Positions 9,688-19,768 of a stretch of 64,000 nucleotides of DNA are shown in pieces (positions within the stretch are counted from its first letter, which is position 1; the number at the start of each line of letters is the position of its first letter). Position numbers and translations under genes: made by a program. The notes under the pieces are model-generated. The model had not been told where the DNA came from. It saw nothing but the letters and a program-made list of their open reading frames with translations, and searched no databases. Origin of the DNA: Limisphaerales bacterium (GTDB lineage Bacteria > Verrucomicrobiota > Verrucomicrobiia > Limisphaerales > AAA164-E04); assembly GCA_024761205.1 (NCBI GenBank), contig JAMASS010000007.1, positions 62,001 to 126,000 of the forward strand, read 5' to 3'.

Positions 9688-11214
9688 ATGCTCGCAAAGG
9701 TGTACTCAGCCGCCATCAACGGTATTCATGCTTACCCCATAGAAGTGGAAGTCAATACCGGCTGGGGCGACACCAAGATTCTCATTGTCGGCCTTCCTGA
9801 CGCCGCCGTCCGAGAATCCCGAGACCGCGTCACCACGGCTCTCACCAACAGCGGTTATAGCTTTCCAATGGGAAAAACCATAATCAACCTAGCCCCTGCC
9901 AACATCAAAAAGGAAGGCCCCAGCTTCGACTTGCCCATCGCCATCGGCATGCTGGCCGCCAGCGACCAATGCCATGCCAGCGACCTCTCAGACTACACCA
10001 TGGTCGGTGAGCTCGCCCTGACGGGCGCCGTCCGCCCGGTGAAAGGCACGCTCCCGATCGCCATCCGAGCCAAAACCGAAAACAAAAAAGGTCTTTTAGT
10101 CCCGCACGCCAACGCTGCTGAAGCTGCCGTTGTGGACGGCCTTAAAGTATATCCCCTCCGAAATCTCCGCCAGACCGTCGAGTTTCTGGATCAAATCCAG
10201 ACCATCAACCCGATTCAAATAAACGTCGACGAACTCTTCAAAGCGCCCCAGGAAGAGGAGGTCGACTTTGCCGAAGTCCGGGGACAAGAACTCGTCAAAC
10301 GCGCCCTCGAAATCGCCGCTGCCGGCGGGCATAATGTCCTACTGATCGGCCCACCCGGCACTGGAAAATCCATGCTCGCCAAACGGCTTCCCACGATCCT
10401 GCCTCCCCTAACCCTAGACGAGGCCCTGGAAACCACCAAGATCCATAGCATCGCCGGCCTCCTTCCCGCCAACCAAGCGCTCATCACTCAGCGCCCCTTT
10501 CGCACTCCACATCACACTGCCAGCGACGCCGGCCTCCTAGGCGGTAGCGCCAACCCCACCCCCGGTGAAATCTCCATTGCCCACAACGGCGTCCTCTTCC
10601 TCGACGAACTTCCGGAATTCAAACGAAGCGTCCTTGAGACCATGCGCCAACCACTCGAAGAAGGGCGCGTCACCATTTCCCGCGCCGTCGGCACCATGAC
10701 CTTCCCGGCCAACTTCATGCTCGTGGCCGCGATGAACCCAAGCCCTGACGGGAAGATGCCGGGTGAATCCCAATGCTCTCCCCGAGAGATCCAAAGCTAC
10801 CTCGGCAAAGTCTCCGGTCCGCTCCTCGATCGCATCGACATGCACATCGAAGTGCCTCTCGTTCCCTTCAAAAAAATAACCAGCCAACAACCCGGCGAAG
10901 ATTCCGCCACCATCCGGGAACGCGTCGCTGCCGCTAGAACCATTCAGCTCCAACGCTTCAAACAACACCCCACCGTGAACCACAACGCCGACATGGGAAG
11001 TCGGCTCCTCAAAAAGCACTGCCCTCTCCCCGGCCCCACCCTCGACCTGCTACGTCAAGCTATAGAAGACCTCCACCTCAGCGTCCGCGCCTACGACCGC
11101 ATCCTCAAAGTGGCTCGCACCATTGCCGACCTTGCCAACGACGGTCCGCTCAATACGCCTCACATCGCCGAAGCCATCCATTACCGCAGTCTCGACCGAC
11201 AAATCTGGGCTTGA
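9688..11214 (+). CDS. comM: ComM/YifB family Mg-chelatase-like AAA ATPase
   Basis: This 508-residue protein has the ComM layout: an N-terminal Lon-protease-like fold (residues about 1-170), an AAA+ ATPase domain with Walker A GPPGTGKSML and Walker B GVLFLDELPEF, and the C-terminal Mg_chelatase_C part ending SLDRQIWA. ComM is a hexameric helicase that promotes branch migration during natural transformation in gamma-proteobacteria. Relatives are widespread and often of unproven role. Length and order are typical and no lesion is seen. The gene stands alone and is followed by a short GC-rich hairpin. Confidence 0.92.
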   Translation: MLAKVYSAAINGIHAYPIEVEVNTGWGDTKILIVGLPDAAVRESRDRVTTALTNSGYSFPMGKTIINLAPANIKKEGPSFDLPIAIGMLAASDQCHASDLSDYTMVGELALTGAVRPVKGTLPIAIRAKTENKKGLLVPHANAAEAAVVDGLKVYPLRNLRQTVEFLDQIQTINPIQINVDELFKAPQEEEVDFAEVRGQELVKRALEIAAAGGHNVLLIGPPGTGKSMLAKRLPTILPPLTLDEALETTKIHSIAGLLPANQALITQRPFRTPHHTASDAGLLGGSANPTPGEISIAHNGVLFLDELPEFKRSVLETMRQPLEEGRVTISRAVGTMTFPANFMLVAAMNPSPDGKMPGESQCSPREIQSYLGKVSGPLLDRIDMHIEVPLVPFKKITSQQPGEDSATIRERVAAARTIQLQRFKQHPTVNHNADMGSRLLKKHCPLPGPTLDLLRQAIEDLHLSVRAYDRILKVARTIADLANDGPLNTPHIAEAIHYRSLDRQIWA

Positions 11215-11226
11215 ACAGAAGAAAAC

Positions 11227-11247
11227 GGAGGCAACAGAGAAGCCTCC
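11227..11247 (+). terminator. Short hairpin after comM
   Basis: GGAGGC and GCCTCC are separated by a 9-nt loop and begin 13 nt after the comM stop. There is no clear U run, so this is a weak candidate for a terminator or a 3'-end stabiliser. Confidence 0.35.
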
Positions 11248-11337
11248 TTCAATCCACGCTCTCATAAGCCTTTTCGCTCTAAGAGAAATCGAGATCACCT
11301 TGAGTGAAACATCGCAGAGGCTTTACCGGAAGGGAAC

Positions 11338-11671
11338 ATGATCAAAGCATCAGCGGATCGAGATACTAGCTTGGAAAGTGTCTCCTTAGTCTGCGTCATC
11401 ACACCACGCGGAGGGCATGTGACCGGCGAACATCTCAAAAAACCCAGCCGACAGTTGATGCAACTTCTTGCTGACAACATCCTTACCTATAGAAAGTCGA
11501 ACCATATCTCGCAGGAAAAACTCACTGGCATGTGCGATCTCCACCGAACAGACGTCTGTTCGGTGGAGAGAGGCGAACGTAACGCTCAAGACATTGGAGA
11601 TTTTGGCTGCTGCATTTGGTGTCAGTGTCTCAGAACTCCTGACCAAGGGAGTCTTTGAGGATGACATCTAG
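11338..11671 (+). pseudogene. XRE-type controller protein of the restriction locus, frameshifted
   Basis: The first frame gives LADNILTYRKSNHISQEKLTG...LHRTDVCSVERGERN, a Cro/C1-type helix-turn-helix. After a frame change near 11,590 the second frame gives TLKTLEILAAAFGVSVSELL, the usual end of such a domain. Together they make a complete XRE regulator like the C proteins that time restriction-modification expression. The junction is consistent with loss of five nucleotides from a GTAAC direct repeat. Its stop at 11,669-11,671 overlaps the ATG of the endonuclease at 11,661. Either it is inactive or it is rescued by frameshifting; decay is more likely because the next gene is also shifted. Confidence 0.8.
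11538..11569. repeat. Perfect 32-bp palindrome inside the XRE gene
   Basis: The half-site TCTCCACCGAACAGAC (11,538-11,553) is followed directly by its exact reverse complement (11,554-11,569) with no loop. It encodes the recognition-helix segment LHRTDVCSVE, and because it is self-complementary both strands encode the same peptide. It could form a cruciform or an mRNA hairpin, or be an autoregulatory binding site. Confidence 0.85.
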
Positions 11672-12712
11672 CGGTAGCAGCCCGGAGCGATACATTGAGG
11701 CAATCCGTCGGAGCGGATTGTCGATCTACGATCGTATTGAGGTTGGTGATCCTGATCTTTGGATTCCGACGCTAGCGCGCTGGAGCAGCTACTAGATGCG
11801 GACATGTCCGGCATTTCACTTGCGGGGCTGCCGATAAGAATCCGTTCGAAGGTGGTGAAGGAGCATGTTTGCCGGTCTCTTGGCTACCCGGTTCTGCCAA
11901 AATTTCGAAAAACGCAGCCACGTTTTCCGGGTCAACATTTCGACATCTATGTGCAGAAGTCGAATAACCTTCAGATCTGGAATGAAGAATTGGCGTCCAA
12001 TCGACGCTACGTGATAGTCCGAGTTGGACGGAAAAACGTGATTACCAAGATTAAGGTGGTCACAGGCGATACACTGGCATTGTTGGATACAACAGGTACT
12101 CTAACCCAGAAGTATCAAGCACGACTGATTCCCGGTAGAGTAAAGACCGAATTGGTTACCGATGAGGATACGGAAACACTTCGTGCTCTTGTACGGGCGG
12201 ATGCCGATCTGGAAGTCGGGGCGAGCCCGGTGGCCAATCTGCAAGCTATGCAATTACTCCCTATCAGGAAAATTTTTGATCGACTTCAACCTCTTGTCGG
12301 AAAATCATTCACAGATGTCGGGCACGATCAAGAACGTAATCGAGGCGCATTGTTGCACCGGCTTGTGTGTGAGCACTTAGGATATTCAGACTACCGTGAT
12401 GATGGTCAATTCCCGGATATTCGGCATCAATTGTTGGAGGTAAAGCTTCAAACTTCGCCGACTGTTGATCTAGGTTTAGTGAGCCCAAATAGTGAGGAAC
12501 TTTTGGGTGTGCCAAAGATCCAGGGCGTCCGGATTCGGCATTGTGACGTCCGCTATTCGTTGTTTTACGCTAAGACGGATGGGAATAGTGTAACCTTGAC
12601 TCATCTGTTCCTGAGCACCGGCGAGGGATTCTTTAAACGGTTTCCGCAATTTCACGGTAATGTAGTGAACAGGAAACTTCAGATACCATTGTCGCCAGAC
12701 TTCTTCGACTGA
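11661..12712 (+). pseudogene. Putative type II restriction endonuclease, frameshifted near its start
   Basis: The ATG at 11,661 opens a frame reading ERYIEAIRRSGLSIYDRIEVG...DLWIPT, which runs into a stop at about 11,795. The main body continues in another frame from about 11,770 (ALEQLLDADMSG onward) for some 310 residues to 12,712. Joined, they give a protein of about 350 residues. I call it an endonuclease from its place between an XRE controller and a convergent DNA methyltransferase, and from a late D...ExK-like stretch (FPDIRHQLLEVKLQ). No named family is recognised. The shift suggests inactivation. Translation from a later start such as the ATG in ADMSG cannot be excluded. Confidence 0.65.
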
Positions 12713-12725
12713 AGATGAGAGTGAA

Positions 12726-14507
12726 CTAGCTTGAGGGGGAAGTGCAGCCAGTAAGAGCTTCCCAGACCATAGCGTTCAGCTCCTGCTGAAGCATCTCAGA
12801 AAATGAGGAAGGCGTATGCACATGTACTTGTTTCGCCTTGGCAATGATGGATTTGCTAAGGGAAGTGCGTGGGTCGGGAAGGGGAAAATTCTCAACGTAC
12901 TGCGTGATGAATCTCCGACGGCCCGCATAAAGCTTGTTGTGGAAACAGAGGTCGTAAAAGCGCTCGATGAATGTAGAGTTGGCGATAGCAGACGCAAGCC
13001 ATAGGAGGTCTATATCGGTAGGGTTTTGGGCGACAAGCCAATAGCAATCTCCGTTCACGACGGAACCATTCGAATCGATCCAGAAAGTCGGTTCTTCCGC
13101 AATATCCCGGAACACGAGCTTGGATTGATTCCAAGCATTCGGGTCTTGCGGAACCCAGATTTCATACCACTGGCGGCCTGCTTCGATAATGTATTTTCGA
13201 CCTTCCAAGGCTAGTCGGTGTGTTGTGAGATAGGCTTGACTGCGAGGGTGTTGGGTCAGGTCGATGGCGCGGCGACGCCCCTCCACGACCTCGTGTGGGT
13301 AGAGTATGTGACTTGGCCGGTTGGAAGAGAGAGCCTTAAAGCGTCGAGCGACGTGGTGAGTGGTGAGCGGCCTGAGAAGCTCGGGCCGCTCAAGCTCGGC
13401 CATATCCTGCCAGTCGTCACGAATGAATATCTTGTCTGCGCAAGTTTTTACGCCGACGCGTATCTTTCCGATGTCGCGAAAGGTTCCCCAACTATGCGCC
13501 TCCACAGTCCTCAACCAAGTGTCGCCGGCTGCCGTGGCAATGCGCCACACACCGTCAGGTCTACCGTTCGTGTCTAGCGTTCCGTGCTGGACGTGGAAGT
13601 GCCGTCCGTCGTCGACTTCAATGACGCCTTCTTCGTTGAGGGCGGTGATTGGGTCGGTGACCAATGCGGTTGCAGGTTCGGAGGTTTGGTAGATGGACGT
13701 GAACGCCGGAGTTTCTCTTTTATGACCGTCCTTCCCCTGAACGAGCAAGACGGCCGGTAGAACAGCCGCGCCGAAGAGCTTGGTATCACCCAAATCCCAG
13801 ACGTGTCGGATATTGAACTGGTCAACGAGAGATTGCCGGATGGACGCACCGGACTTGATGGTCATAAAACGGTTAGAAATGATAATCCCGGCGATGCCCT
13901 GCGGCTTGAGTACTTGGGAGATGCCAAGAACGAAGGCGTAATAGAGGTCGATACGACCGGAGAGGCCAAACTGCTCTGAGAGCAGCTGCGTCTGCTTCGC
14001 ACCCATAATCTGTGTGCGCACATAGGGAGGATTCGCGATGATGAAATCATAAGCCTGGTGAATGGTAGAGCTAAAAAGGTTGCGATGACCATTTGGTCCG
14101 AAGTGTTCGAGAACAAATTCAAGAAAGTTGCCCCGTTCGAAACGGATGGAGATGCCAGGGAAATGTTGAGCGAGCCTGTCCTTGGCGATATCGAGAGCTT
14201 GGGGGTCGGTCTCGAAGCCATAGACTTCGATCTTGCCTTTCTGTTGGTAAGGGAGGTGTTCAAGAAGGCTAACAAGCAGCTCTCCGTGGCCGATGGCGGG
14301 GTCGAGGATACGAAGCGAATGTTCGGTGGTTTGCTCCCTAACAACTTCTGCGATCTTCTGTGATACAAAGTCGGCCAGCGCTTTTGGTGTATAAACTGCG
14401 CCATCGGCCTTTTCTGCGGTGATGAAATCGTAGCGTTTCGTAGAGCGCGTCTCGCAGAGGGCTTCCATGATTTGACAACTGGACGTCGGTCCGCTGCTTA
14501 CAGTCAT
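12726..14507 (-). CDS. DNA adenine-N6 methyltransferase of a type II restriction system
   Basis: The 593-residue protein has the N6-adenine methylase core. Motif I is LDPAIGHGELLVSLL, which binds S-adenosylmethionine. A DFIIANPPYVRT block is motif IV with the catalytic NPPY. GRIDLYYAFVLGISQVLKPQG and GIIISNRFM follow, and the second half would be the target-recognition region. Order and length fit Eco57I-like or gamma-type M subunits. It faces the endonuclease gene with 13 bp between their ends. It is intact while controller and endonuclease are broken, so the host may still be methylated at the old site. Confidence 0.88.
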   Translation of the reverse strand: MTVSSGPTSSCQIMEALCETRSTKRYDFITAEKADGAVYTPKALADFVSQKIAEVVREQTTEHSLRILDPAIGHGELLVSLLEHLPYQQKGKIEVYGFETDPQALDIAKDRLAQHFPGISIRFERGNFLEFVLEHFGPNGHRNLFSSTIHQAYDFIIANPPYVRTQIMGAKQTQLLSEQFGLSGRIDLYYAFVLGISQVLKPQGIAGIIISNRFMTIKSGASIRQSLVDQFNIRHVWDLGDTKLFGAAVLPAVLLVQGKDGHKRETPAFTSIYQTSEPATALVTDPITALNEEGVIEVDDGRHFHVQHGTLDTNGRPDGVWRIATAAGDTWLRTVEAHSWGTFRDIGKIRVGVKTCADKIFIRDDWQDMAELERPELLRPLTTHHVARRFKALSSNRPSHILYPHEVVEGRRRAIDLTQHPRSQAYLTTHRLALEGRKYIIEAGRQWYEIWVPQDPNAWNQSKLVFRDIAEEPTFWIDSNGSVVNGDCYWLVAQNPTDIDLLWLASAIANSTFIERFYDLCFHNKLYAGRRRFITQYVENFPLPDPRTSLSKSIIAKAKQVHVHTPSSFSEMLQQELNAMVWEALTGCTSPSS

Positions 14508-14589
14508 CCCTTTGGATTAGGATGTCAATACCGGGATGGTCGGGGAAAAGTGAACAGGAAAGGACATCCGGCTAAGAGAATAAGCCCAC

Positions 14590-14850
14590 CCGACCCTGCG
14601 CTGCGCGAACCCGGTCGGAAGTAAACGTGATGCCAATGAGACTATGCTTCAAGCTGTCATCGATGTCGATGCTTAACAGTGGAGTGTTGAGAAGGCGATC
14701 CCTCTCGAGCACAAGGATTTTTCCGATCTAGTCGAGAACGAAGACTCGCCCGTCGGACGTGAGAGCCATGGCAGTCACAGCATTGAGTTCTGCTTGGATT
14801 GCCTCTGCCGCAAAATCCGTGGGGTAATTTCTGCCGAATCAAGCTGAAGA
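14590..14850 (-). pseudogene. Relic of a glucose/sorbosone dehydrogenase-like (PQQ sugar dehydrogenase) gene
   Basis: On the minus strand 14,731-14,779 reads VTAMALTSDGRVFVLD, then TAG (14,728-14,730), then IGKILVLERDRLLNTPLL and DDSLKHSLIGITF. This is the opening of the six-bladed propeller of GSDH-type enzymes (TAMAFAPDGRLFV...GxIRVxK...ERGLLGIAF). The preceding residues TDFAAEAIQAELNA fit the same domain. The rest of the gene is missing and an in-frame stop is present, so this is a truncated relic. Confidence 0.65.
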
Positions 14851-14949
14851 GTGGACAGGGGCCATAGGATCGCTTGCGCAACAGGTGTTCACGGCGTTTG
14901 ATAACCGTGAAAATCTCGGTGGACGCTCCCATTGGGCAACGGCGTTGTC

Positions 14950-15540
14950 TTAACTCGACTGGTCTGGCTTGCGGATGGCGACTTGCCCTAGGCGTCGATC
15001 ATCCTGTGAGGCGGCCAAGAGCTGATCGAACCGACGCTGGCGTGTCTCCGGTAGTTTTGCGCTCATGATCCATAGGGTAGTTTGTTTGCGATAGCCTGGC
15101 GGTTGCTGTTCAAAGTGCGCTCTGGCTTTTGGATTTGCCCGAAGCGTCTTTTCAAACTCGGGTGCCAACTTGGTGGGAGGACGAGTGGCGAAGCGGGGCA
15201 TGATTTTGTCGGGATTCCGCTCTCGCCAGGGCTTTAAACCTTGTTTGGTCATCTTCTTCTTTCGGCGAAGGACTTCGACCCGGGCCAAATTGACTTCACT
15301 CCATACGCTATTCGGCTTTCGTGGCGTGAAGCGATTGGTGTAGCTGAGGTCGTCGACTTTGCGGCGTACGCCGTCGATCCAGCCGAAACACAGTGCTTCG
15401 TCGAGTGCCTCCGAGTAGGTAATGCCGCCTTTCCCCGTGTCTTTGCGATAGAATCCGACCCAGAGCTCCTGTTCTTTGCGGCCGTTTTTACGCAGCCACT
15501 GGCGGAAGTCTTTGGCGGTTTTGAAGTAGGTGACAGTCAT
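14950..15540 (-). CDS. YdeI/OmpD-associated family protein
   Basis: The 196-residue product matches the YdeI family (bacteriocin protection, OmpdA). It starts FKTAKDFRQWLRKNG and carries the diagnostic GITYSEALDEALCFGWIDG and SYTNRFTPRKPNSVWSEVN blocks, then an RRFDQLLAAS end. Members are small cytoplasmic proteins linked to peptide or oxidative stress protection, with no agreed biochemical activity. Length is typical and the frame is clean, although both neighbours are decayed. No operon partner is apparent. Confidence 0.85.
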   Translation of the reverse strand: MTVTYFKTAKDFRQWLRKNGRKEQELWVGFYRKDTGKGGITYSEALDEALCFGWIDGVRRKVDDLSYTNRFTPRKPNSVWSEVNLARVEVLRRKKKMTKQGLKPWRERNPDKIMPRFATRPPTKLAPEFEKTLRANPKARAHFEQQPPGYRKQTTLWIMSAKLPETRQRRFDQLLAASQDDRRLGQVAIRKPDQSS

Positions 15541-15818
15541 GTCCTGAGAGTAACACGGAAGACAAGTGAGGACAGTGACAATTGGTGCGTTGGCTGAATG
15601 ATAATGTCACAGAGTTGCGTCGATGAATTGCGTCGGGATTCACACTTTAGTGTGCTCGGCCTCCGTCTGGGAATGAACGGAAACACACTGAAGTGCGAAG
15701 CCCAATATGCACAATTCGGACCTTCCCAAACGTATGGGGTGTTGCCCTCTGAAGACCATAAAATAAACGGCGGAGCGCAGTGGCATCGCCGTTCCTCGAT
15801 TGTGAATAGAATAAAAAC
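15541..15818. other. Intergenic stretch
   Basis: No gene is seen. A short hairpin CACACT-TTAGTGTG lies near 15,640-15,655. The text is otherwise unremarkable. Confidence 0.3.
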
Positions 15819-18533
15819 TTACTGGGCTCGATAAAACTTCGATCTGCTCGTGCTGCTCAAGTCGACCGTTAGCGATGACTGTGCGCCGGCTACCGGAGAG
15901 TAGGTCCCGTCCACCGTGTTTGCGGAGAAGAGCATGCCCGTAAAACGGATTGCCAATATGTTACCCTCGCGGCTGAATTCCAGCGTCGCTAGTCCGCCCA
16001 TGGGGAGTGAAGGCAAACCTGACATCGGAGATGTCGATGGCATAGGGGGATGTTTGGGAACGACATCAGGTAAGGGTGAGGCACCACCGGTCAGTAGGGT
16101 ATGTCATCCGCACTGAGAGAGACCGACTAGGCAGCGGCTTTGTCGATGATTCTGGGAAGGGGATCGGCAAAGAATCCGATCACTCCGTCACCAATGCGGA
16201 AGCCGGTATTGACGAATCCGCCTTCGAACTCTTCGTCTTCCAGAAATTTGGCGACGTTGAATTCGATGCCTTCGGCGGGCTCGCCGTCGAGAGTCGTGAT
16301 CGGCTCACCGTCTTAAGATAGAGCATCTTAGAGCCGTGATTGTGACCCCGGCTCCGCTGGTGCCGGGCGAAGATTCCTGCGCCAGCTTCTTCGCCAAAGG
16401 CTGCCAGTCTAAATATCTTGAACATGGCGGACTAAGTGAAACTTTCGTTGGAGTCATACGATTCCGGATCCATCGCTAATATGTGAGTATTTTCTTGCGC
16501 TGACGTGTCGAGAGCCTCGCCGAAACTGCCAAAGCCTTGATTGCCCGACGTGATAACCTCGCCGTTCAAGAGAACGCCGTCGTGTTGTGGTGCGTTGGGT
16601 GATAGGTCTTTTACCGTATCGTTTGGAGCTGCGTCGAAGTTCCAGTAACTTTCCAGGAACGGCGCCACATGGGGAGTTCCCCGCCGGCAAAGTTGGGGGG
16701 TGGCTTCGATCGTCAGTATGGCTCTGATCCGATATCACGGTGTCGGGTGAGAAATTGCTGCTGACCACAACCCGGTACTCACCGGCATCGGAAGTATTAG
16801 AGATAGCAAGTTTCGCGGCGTTGGCACCTGGAATATCGCCCCGTCCCTTCTGCCATCGATATCGTACGGTGGTACCGGCCGCTTCCACTCGGAGCCGGGC
16901 CGTGCGCCCGGTTGTGGCCGTGGTGTCTTCAGGTTGGGCTGTGATGCTCACCGGGATCACTGAGCCGCCTGCGTTCAACATGAGGCTCTGAGTATAGACA
17001 CGCATTTCGTCGGTCAAGCCGGCATAGTTTGGTGTGTCCTGATCGCCGAGGTTGCCGATTTCAGGGAAGTTGTCGCTGCCATAGCCAATGGAGAACAGAC
17101 CTAAATCGAGTTGGTCACCAAATGGTAACCCACTGATGGCGACAGGGTTGCCGTCCACGTAAAAGGTCTGCTCGGTTTCACCATCGACCACTTGATTGAC
17201 GATGGCAACATGGTGCCATTCGTTGTCGATCAGACCCGGGCCGCTGCCAGCGTCGCCGATCCAGCTAGTGTCAAAGCCGAGCGCACCGTCGCGCACAAAT
17301 AGGTTTTTGTTTCCCGGCGCCCATTCTTTATCCGGGTTGCTAATGATATTGCCCTGATCCTCTGATTGGATCATTGCAGTCCAGGTGAAGTCTCCGTGGG
17401 TGTTGTCCAATTTCTCGTCCGGATCCCGAAGGAACGAGTCAAATCCAGTTTCGATTCCCTTGCCTTTGGATCCGTCAGCCGCGAAAATACCAAAATCTTC
17501 GAGATCCGCACCATTGCTACTAGCGTCCTCCCCGGGGTTACCCGAGGTTTCGAACTCCCAGTAACCCGCCAAACCAACGGCTGGATTCCAAGATTCGAGG
17601 AGGGTCAACGTTGCCGTGTCGCTGGTGATGGTTCCGGCCTTCGATGGCAGCGTCACCTTTCATCCATTGGTATTCCAGGACCAAGCCTGAGGCGTTTGCC
17701 GAAAGCGTGGCGCTCCGGCCAAGAATGCCGTCAGTATTCTTGGGTTGTCCGTTGATTTCCGGTGCGGGCAATTCACCGAGTCCATTGATCAACAACTCAA
17801 CGATCTCGCTGACCTCCAGAGCACGGTTATAGATTCTGACCTCGTCGAGATTGCCAAAAAAGGTGTTGGATTCGGGAAACTCCTCGCCGTCTTCTTCGGG
17901 GTCCTCTCCTCCCTGGCTACCTCCCCTGACGCGGAAAATGGAACCGTCGGGTGGTCCGCTGACCTCTTCCAGATCAACTACTACCTCGTAGACCCAACTG
18001 CCGTCAACATAAAGCTCGGACAAGCCGATCTGATCGTCTTCCGGGAAGGTGCCCACTCACCACGGCGGCATCATGGTGCCATTCCCCGTCTTGGATCTCG
18101 CCCTCAAACTCAGCTGCACCCACGAAGCCGACATCGAAACTCAAAAGGGATTCCTCATTCTTGAAGAGCGCTTTGGAACCTGGAAGCTACCCTTCGGGGG
18201 ATTTTGAGATCAGCGTGCCGGCAAGGTTATCGTTGACTTGAAACCAAACGGACCATGTAAAAATGCTGGTCGTGGAAAAACCGCCGTGCTGGTTTCAACT
18301 TTCGAGAAACCATCAAGGATCAGGGCTTTGCCCTTGATCCTGTCGCCGGAAGCACCGCCACTCGAGAGATTGTGTCCGTTGCCGCTCGAATCCGAGCCGA
18401 GACTATTGGCGTTTTCGAAGGCATAGTGGGCGACGAGACCGTCATCAATGGCGGCTTGAAGTCCAAGGCAAGTTGTGAGGAGCGTAGCCGTCATCGCGCT
18501 CCGAATGAGGAGGGTTGGTCGATTTCTGTTCAT
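15819..18533 (-). pseudogene. Large secreted LamG/Ig-repeat protein, multiply frameshifted
   Basis: The start at 18,533 gives a signal peptide (RSAMTATLLTTCLGLQA) and a first LamG domain (GLVAHYAFENANSLGSDSSG). Shifted frames continue with EWHHDAAVVSG and NLDEVRIYNRAL, an Ig-like linker (QPKNTDGILGRSATLSA), and a second LamG domain (GLAGYWEFETSG to DEMRVYTQSL). Another Ig-like unit (GRTARLRVEAAGTTVRYRW) and a third LamG start (ESYWNFDAAPNDTVKDLSP) follow. The C-terminus is the verrucomicrobial ending SANTVDGTYSPVAG...SKFYRAQ. At least five frame changes separate these parts. It would have been a cell-surface or exported adhesion or polysaccharide-binding protein. Confidence 0.85.
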
Positions 18534-18570
18534 AAGACCCTAATCTTCGATTCGAAATGATTACCAGTAA

Positions 18571-19279
18571 TTAGGTGTCGCCGCCCGCAGAAACGTGGCT
18601 GCCGGGATAGCGGGAGGGGATTCGCATTTTGTCGAGGTGAATGAATTCGGCTTTCTTCTTCCAATCGACGTGTCCGTCCCCGAAGAGTTGATTGGCGCCG
18701 GAAATGTTGGGCATTTACCCACCGTTGCGAGGCATGTATTCAACTTGGTTGTAGGCTCAGCCATTCGGACTGTGGTTATAGTGTCACTCTCGGTCCGAGG
18801 CGTCATAGTAGAGAATATCCGTCATTAGGATTCGGCTGGATTCCAATTGATTATCGACGATCTCCTCATTGGCGATGTCGTTCTTATCGAAGTCCGACAC
18901 GAGCCCGATTCGAGCGAAGAAGGTGTATTGATATTCGAGAAAGTTGTGATTCCGAAAATTGACCTCTTTGATCCAACGGTTCATCAGGTGAGCATTGACT
19001 TCGGGACACATGGCCACACTTTCGATGTTCTCGTTCTGCATGTCATAGACCGACACATAGGGCTGAGTTAAATCGATTGACCACTCAATCGGATTTTGCT
19101 GGTGTTCAAAGCGAATGAAGTTGGGGCGGGTGCCCCATTGCTGGACTATCTGCATGATTTGTTCTTTGTTGTCGATTGTGTGGGTCGTGATGGCGATCCC
19201 GTATTGCTGGAAATTGCTGAGGCGCTTGATTTGTTTCGCCTTCTTTTTGGCCTTCGAGAGCGAGGGTAGGGAAAACCGC
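18571..19279 (-). pseudogene. Truncated and shifted pseudopilin gene
   Basis: The minus strand opens at LPSLSKAKKKAKQIKRLSNFQQYG, the region just after the pilin transmembrane helix. It continues through RPNFIRFEHQQNPIEWSIDL and ends at ANQLFGDGHVDWKKKAEF...SGGDT-type text. The FTLIELLVV leader and helix are missing, and there are frame changes near 18,790 and 19,150. It is a dead paralogue of the intact gene at 6,859. Confidence 0.75.
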
Positions 19280-19768
19280 TAATGACTTGATGAAACCGAT
19301 ACGTGACCTAGTCAAAAATGCTGTGGATCAGTGGCAACGTGAGTTCTGCCGTGATCGCCGACGGGGCCGAACTCGCTGAGTTGTGCGTGGAGTGACGCTA
19401 GCCTTTGTATTTGGACTGCTAGTCGCTTCGTGGGTTGTGGACATAGGTTGGTCGGGATGTTCGGCCCGATACGATCGAACTTCGGCGGCACGATCGAGCG
19501 AAATGGGCGTTGTGGCGACTGGTGCGCTTCTCTTGTTGTGGCCAAGAGTCGAGTTTTGTGGGTGATGAACGGACGCCGATTGATGAGTCGGGAAGGGATT
19601 CTTCGCGCCTGTGCCAGTGTCACCGGTCTGCAGTGTCGATTGGATCGAACCATCTCGGAGTGTTGAAGTAGGCTGGATGCATGTTGCAAACAAATGGGCG
19701 TCACGACGTATTTCTATTCGAGTCACTGTTTTCTTGACGAGTTTTGTGCTTAGCTGTGTCGCAGTCGG
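19280..19768. other. Stretch without a confident gene
   Basis: Two hydrophobic plus-strand runs (VTLAFVFGLLVASWVV and MGVVATGALLLLWPRV, 19,390-19,555) could be relic membrane helices. No family is recognised and no frame is long and clean. It lies directly upstream of a gene that is itself interrupted. Confidence 0.35.
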
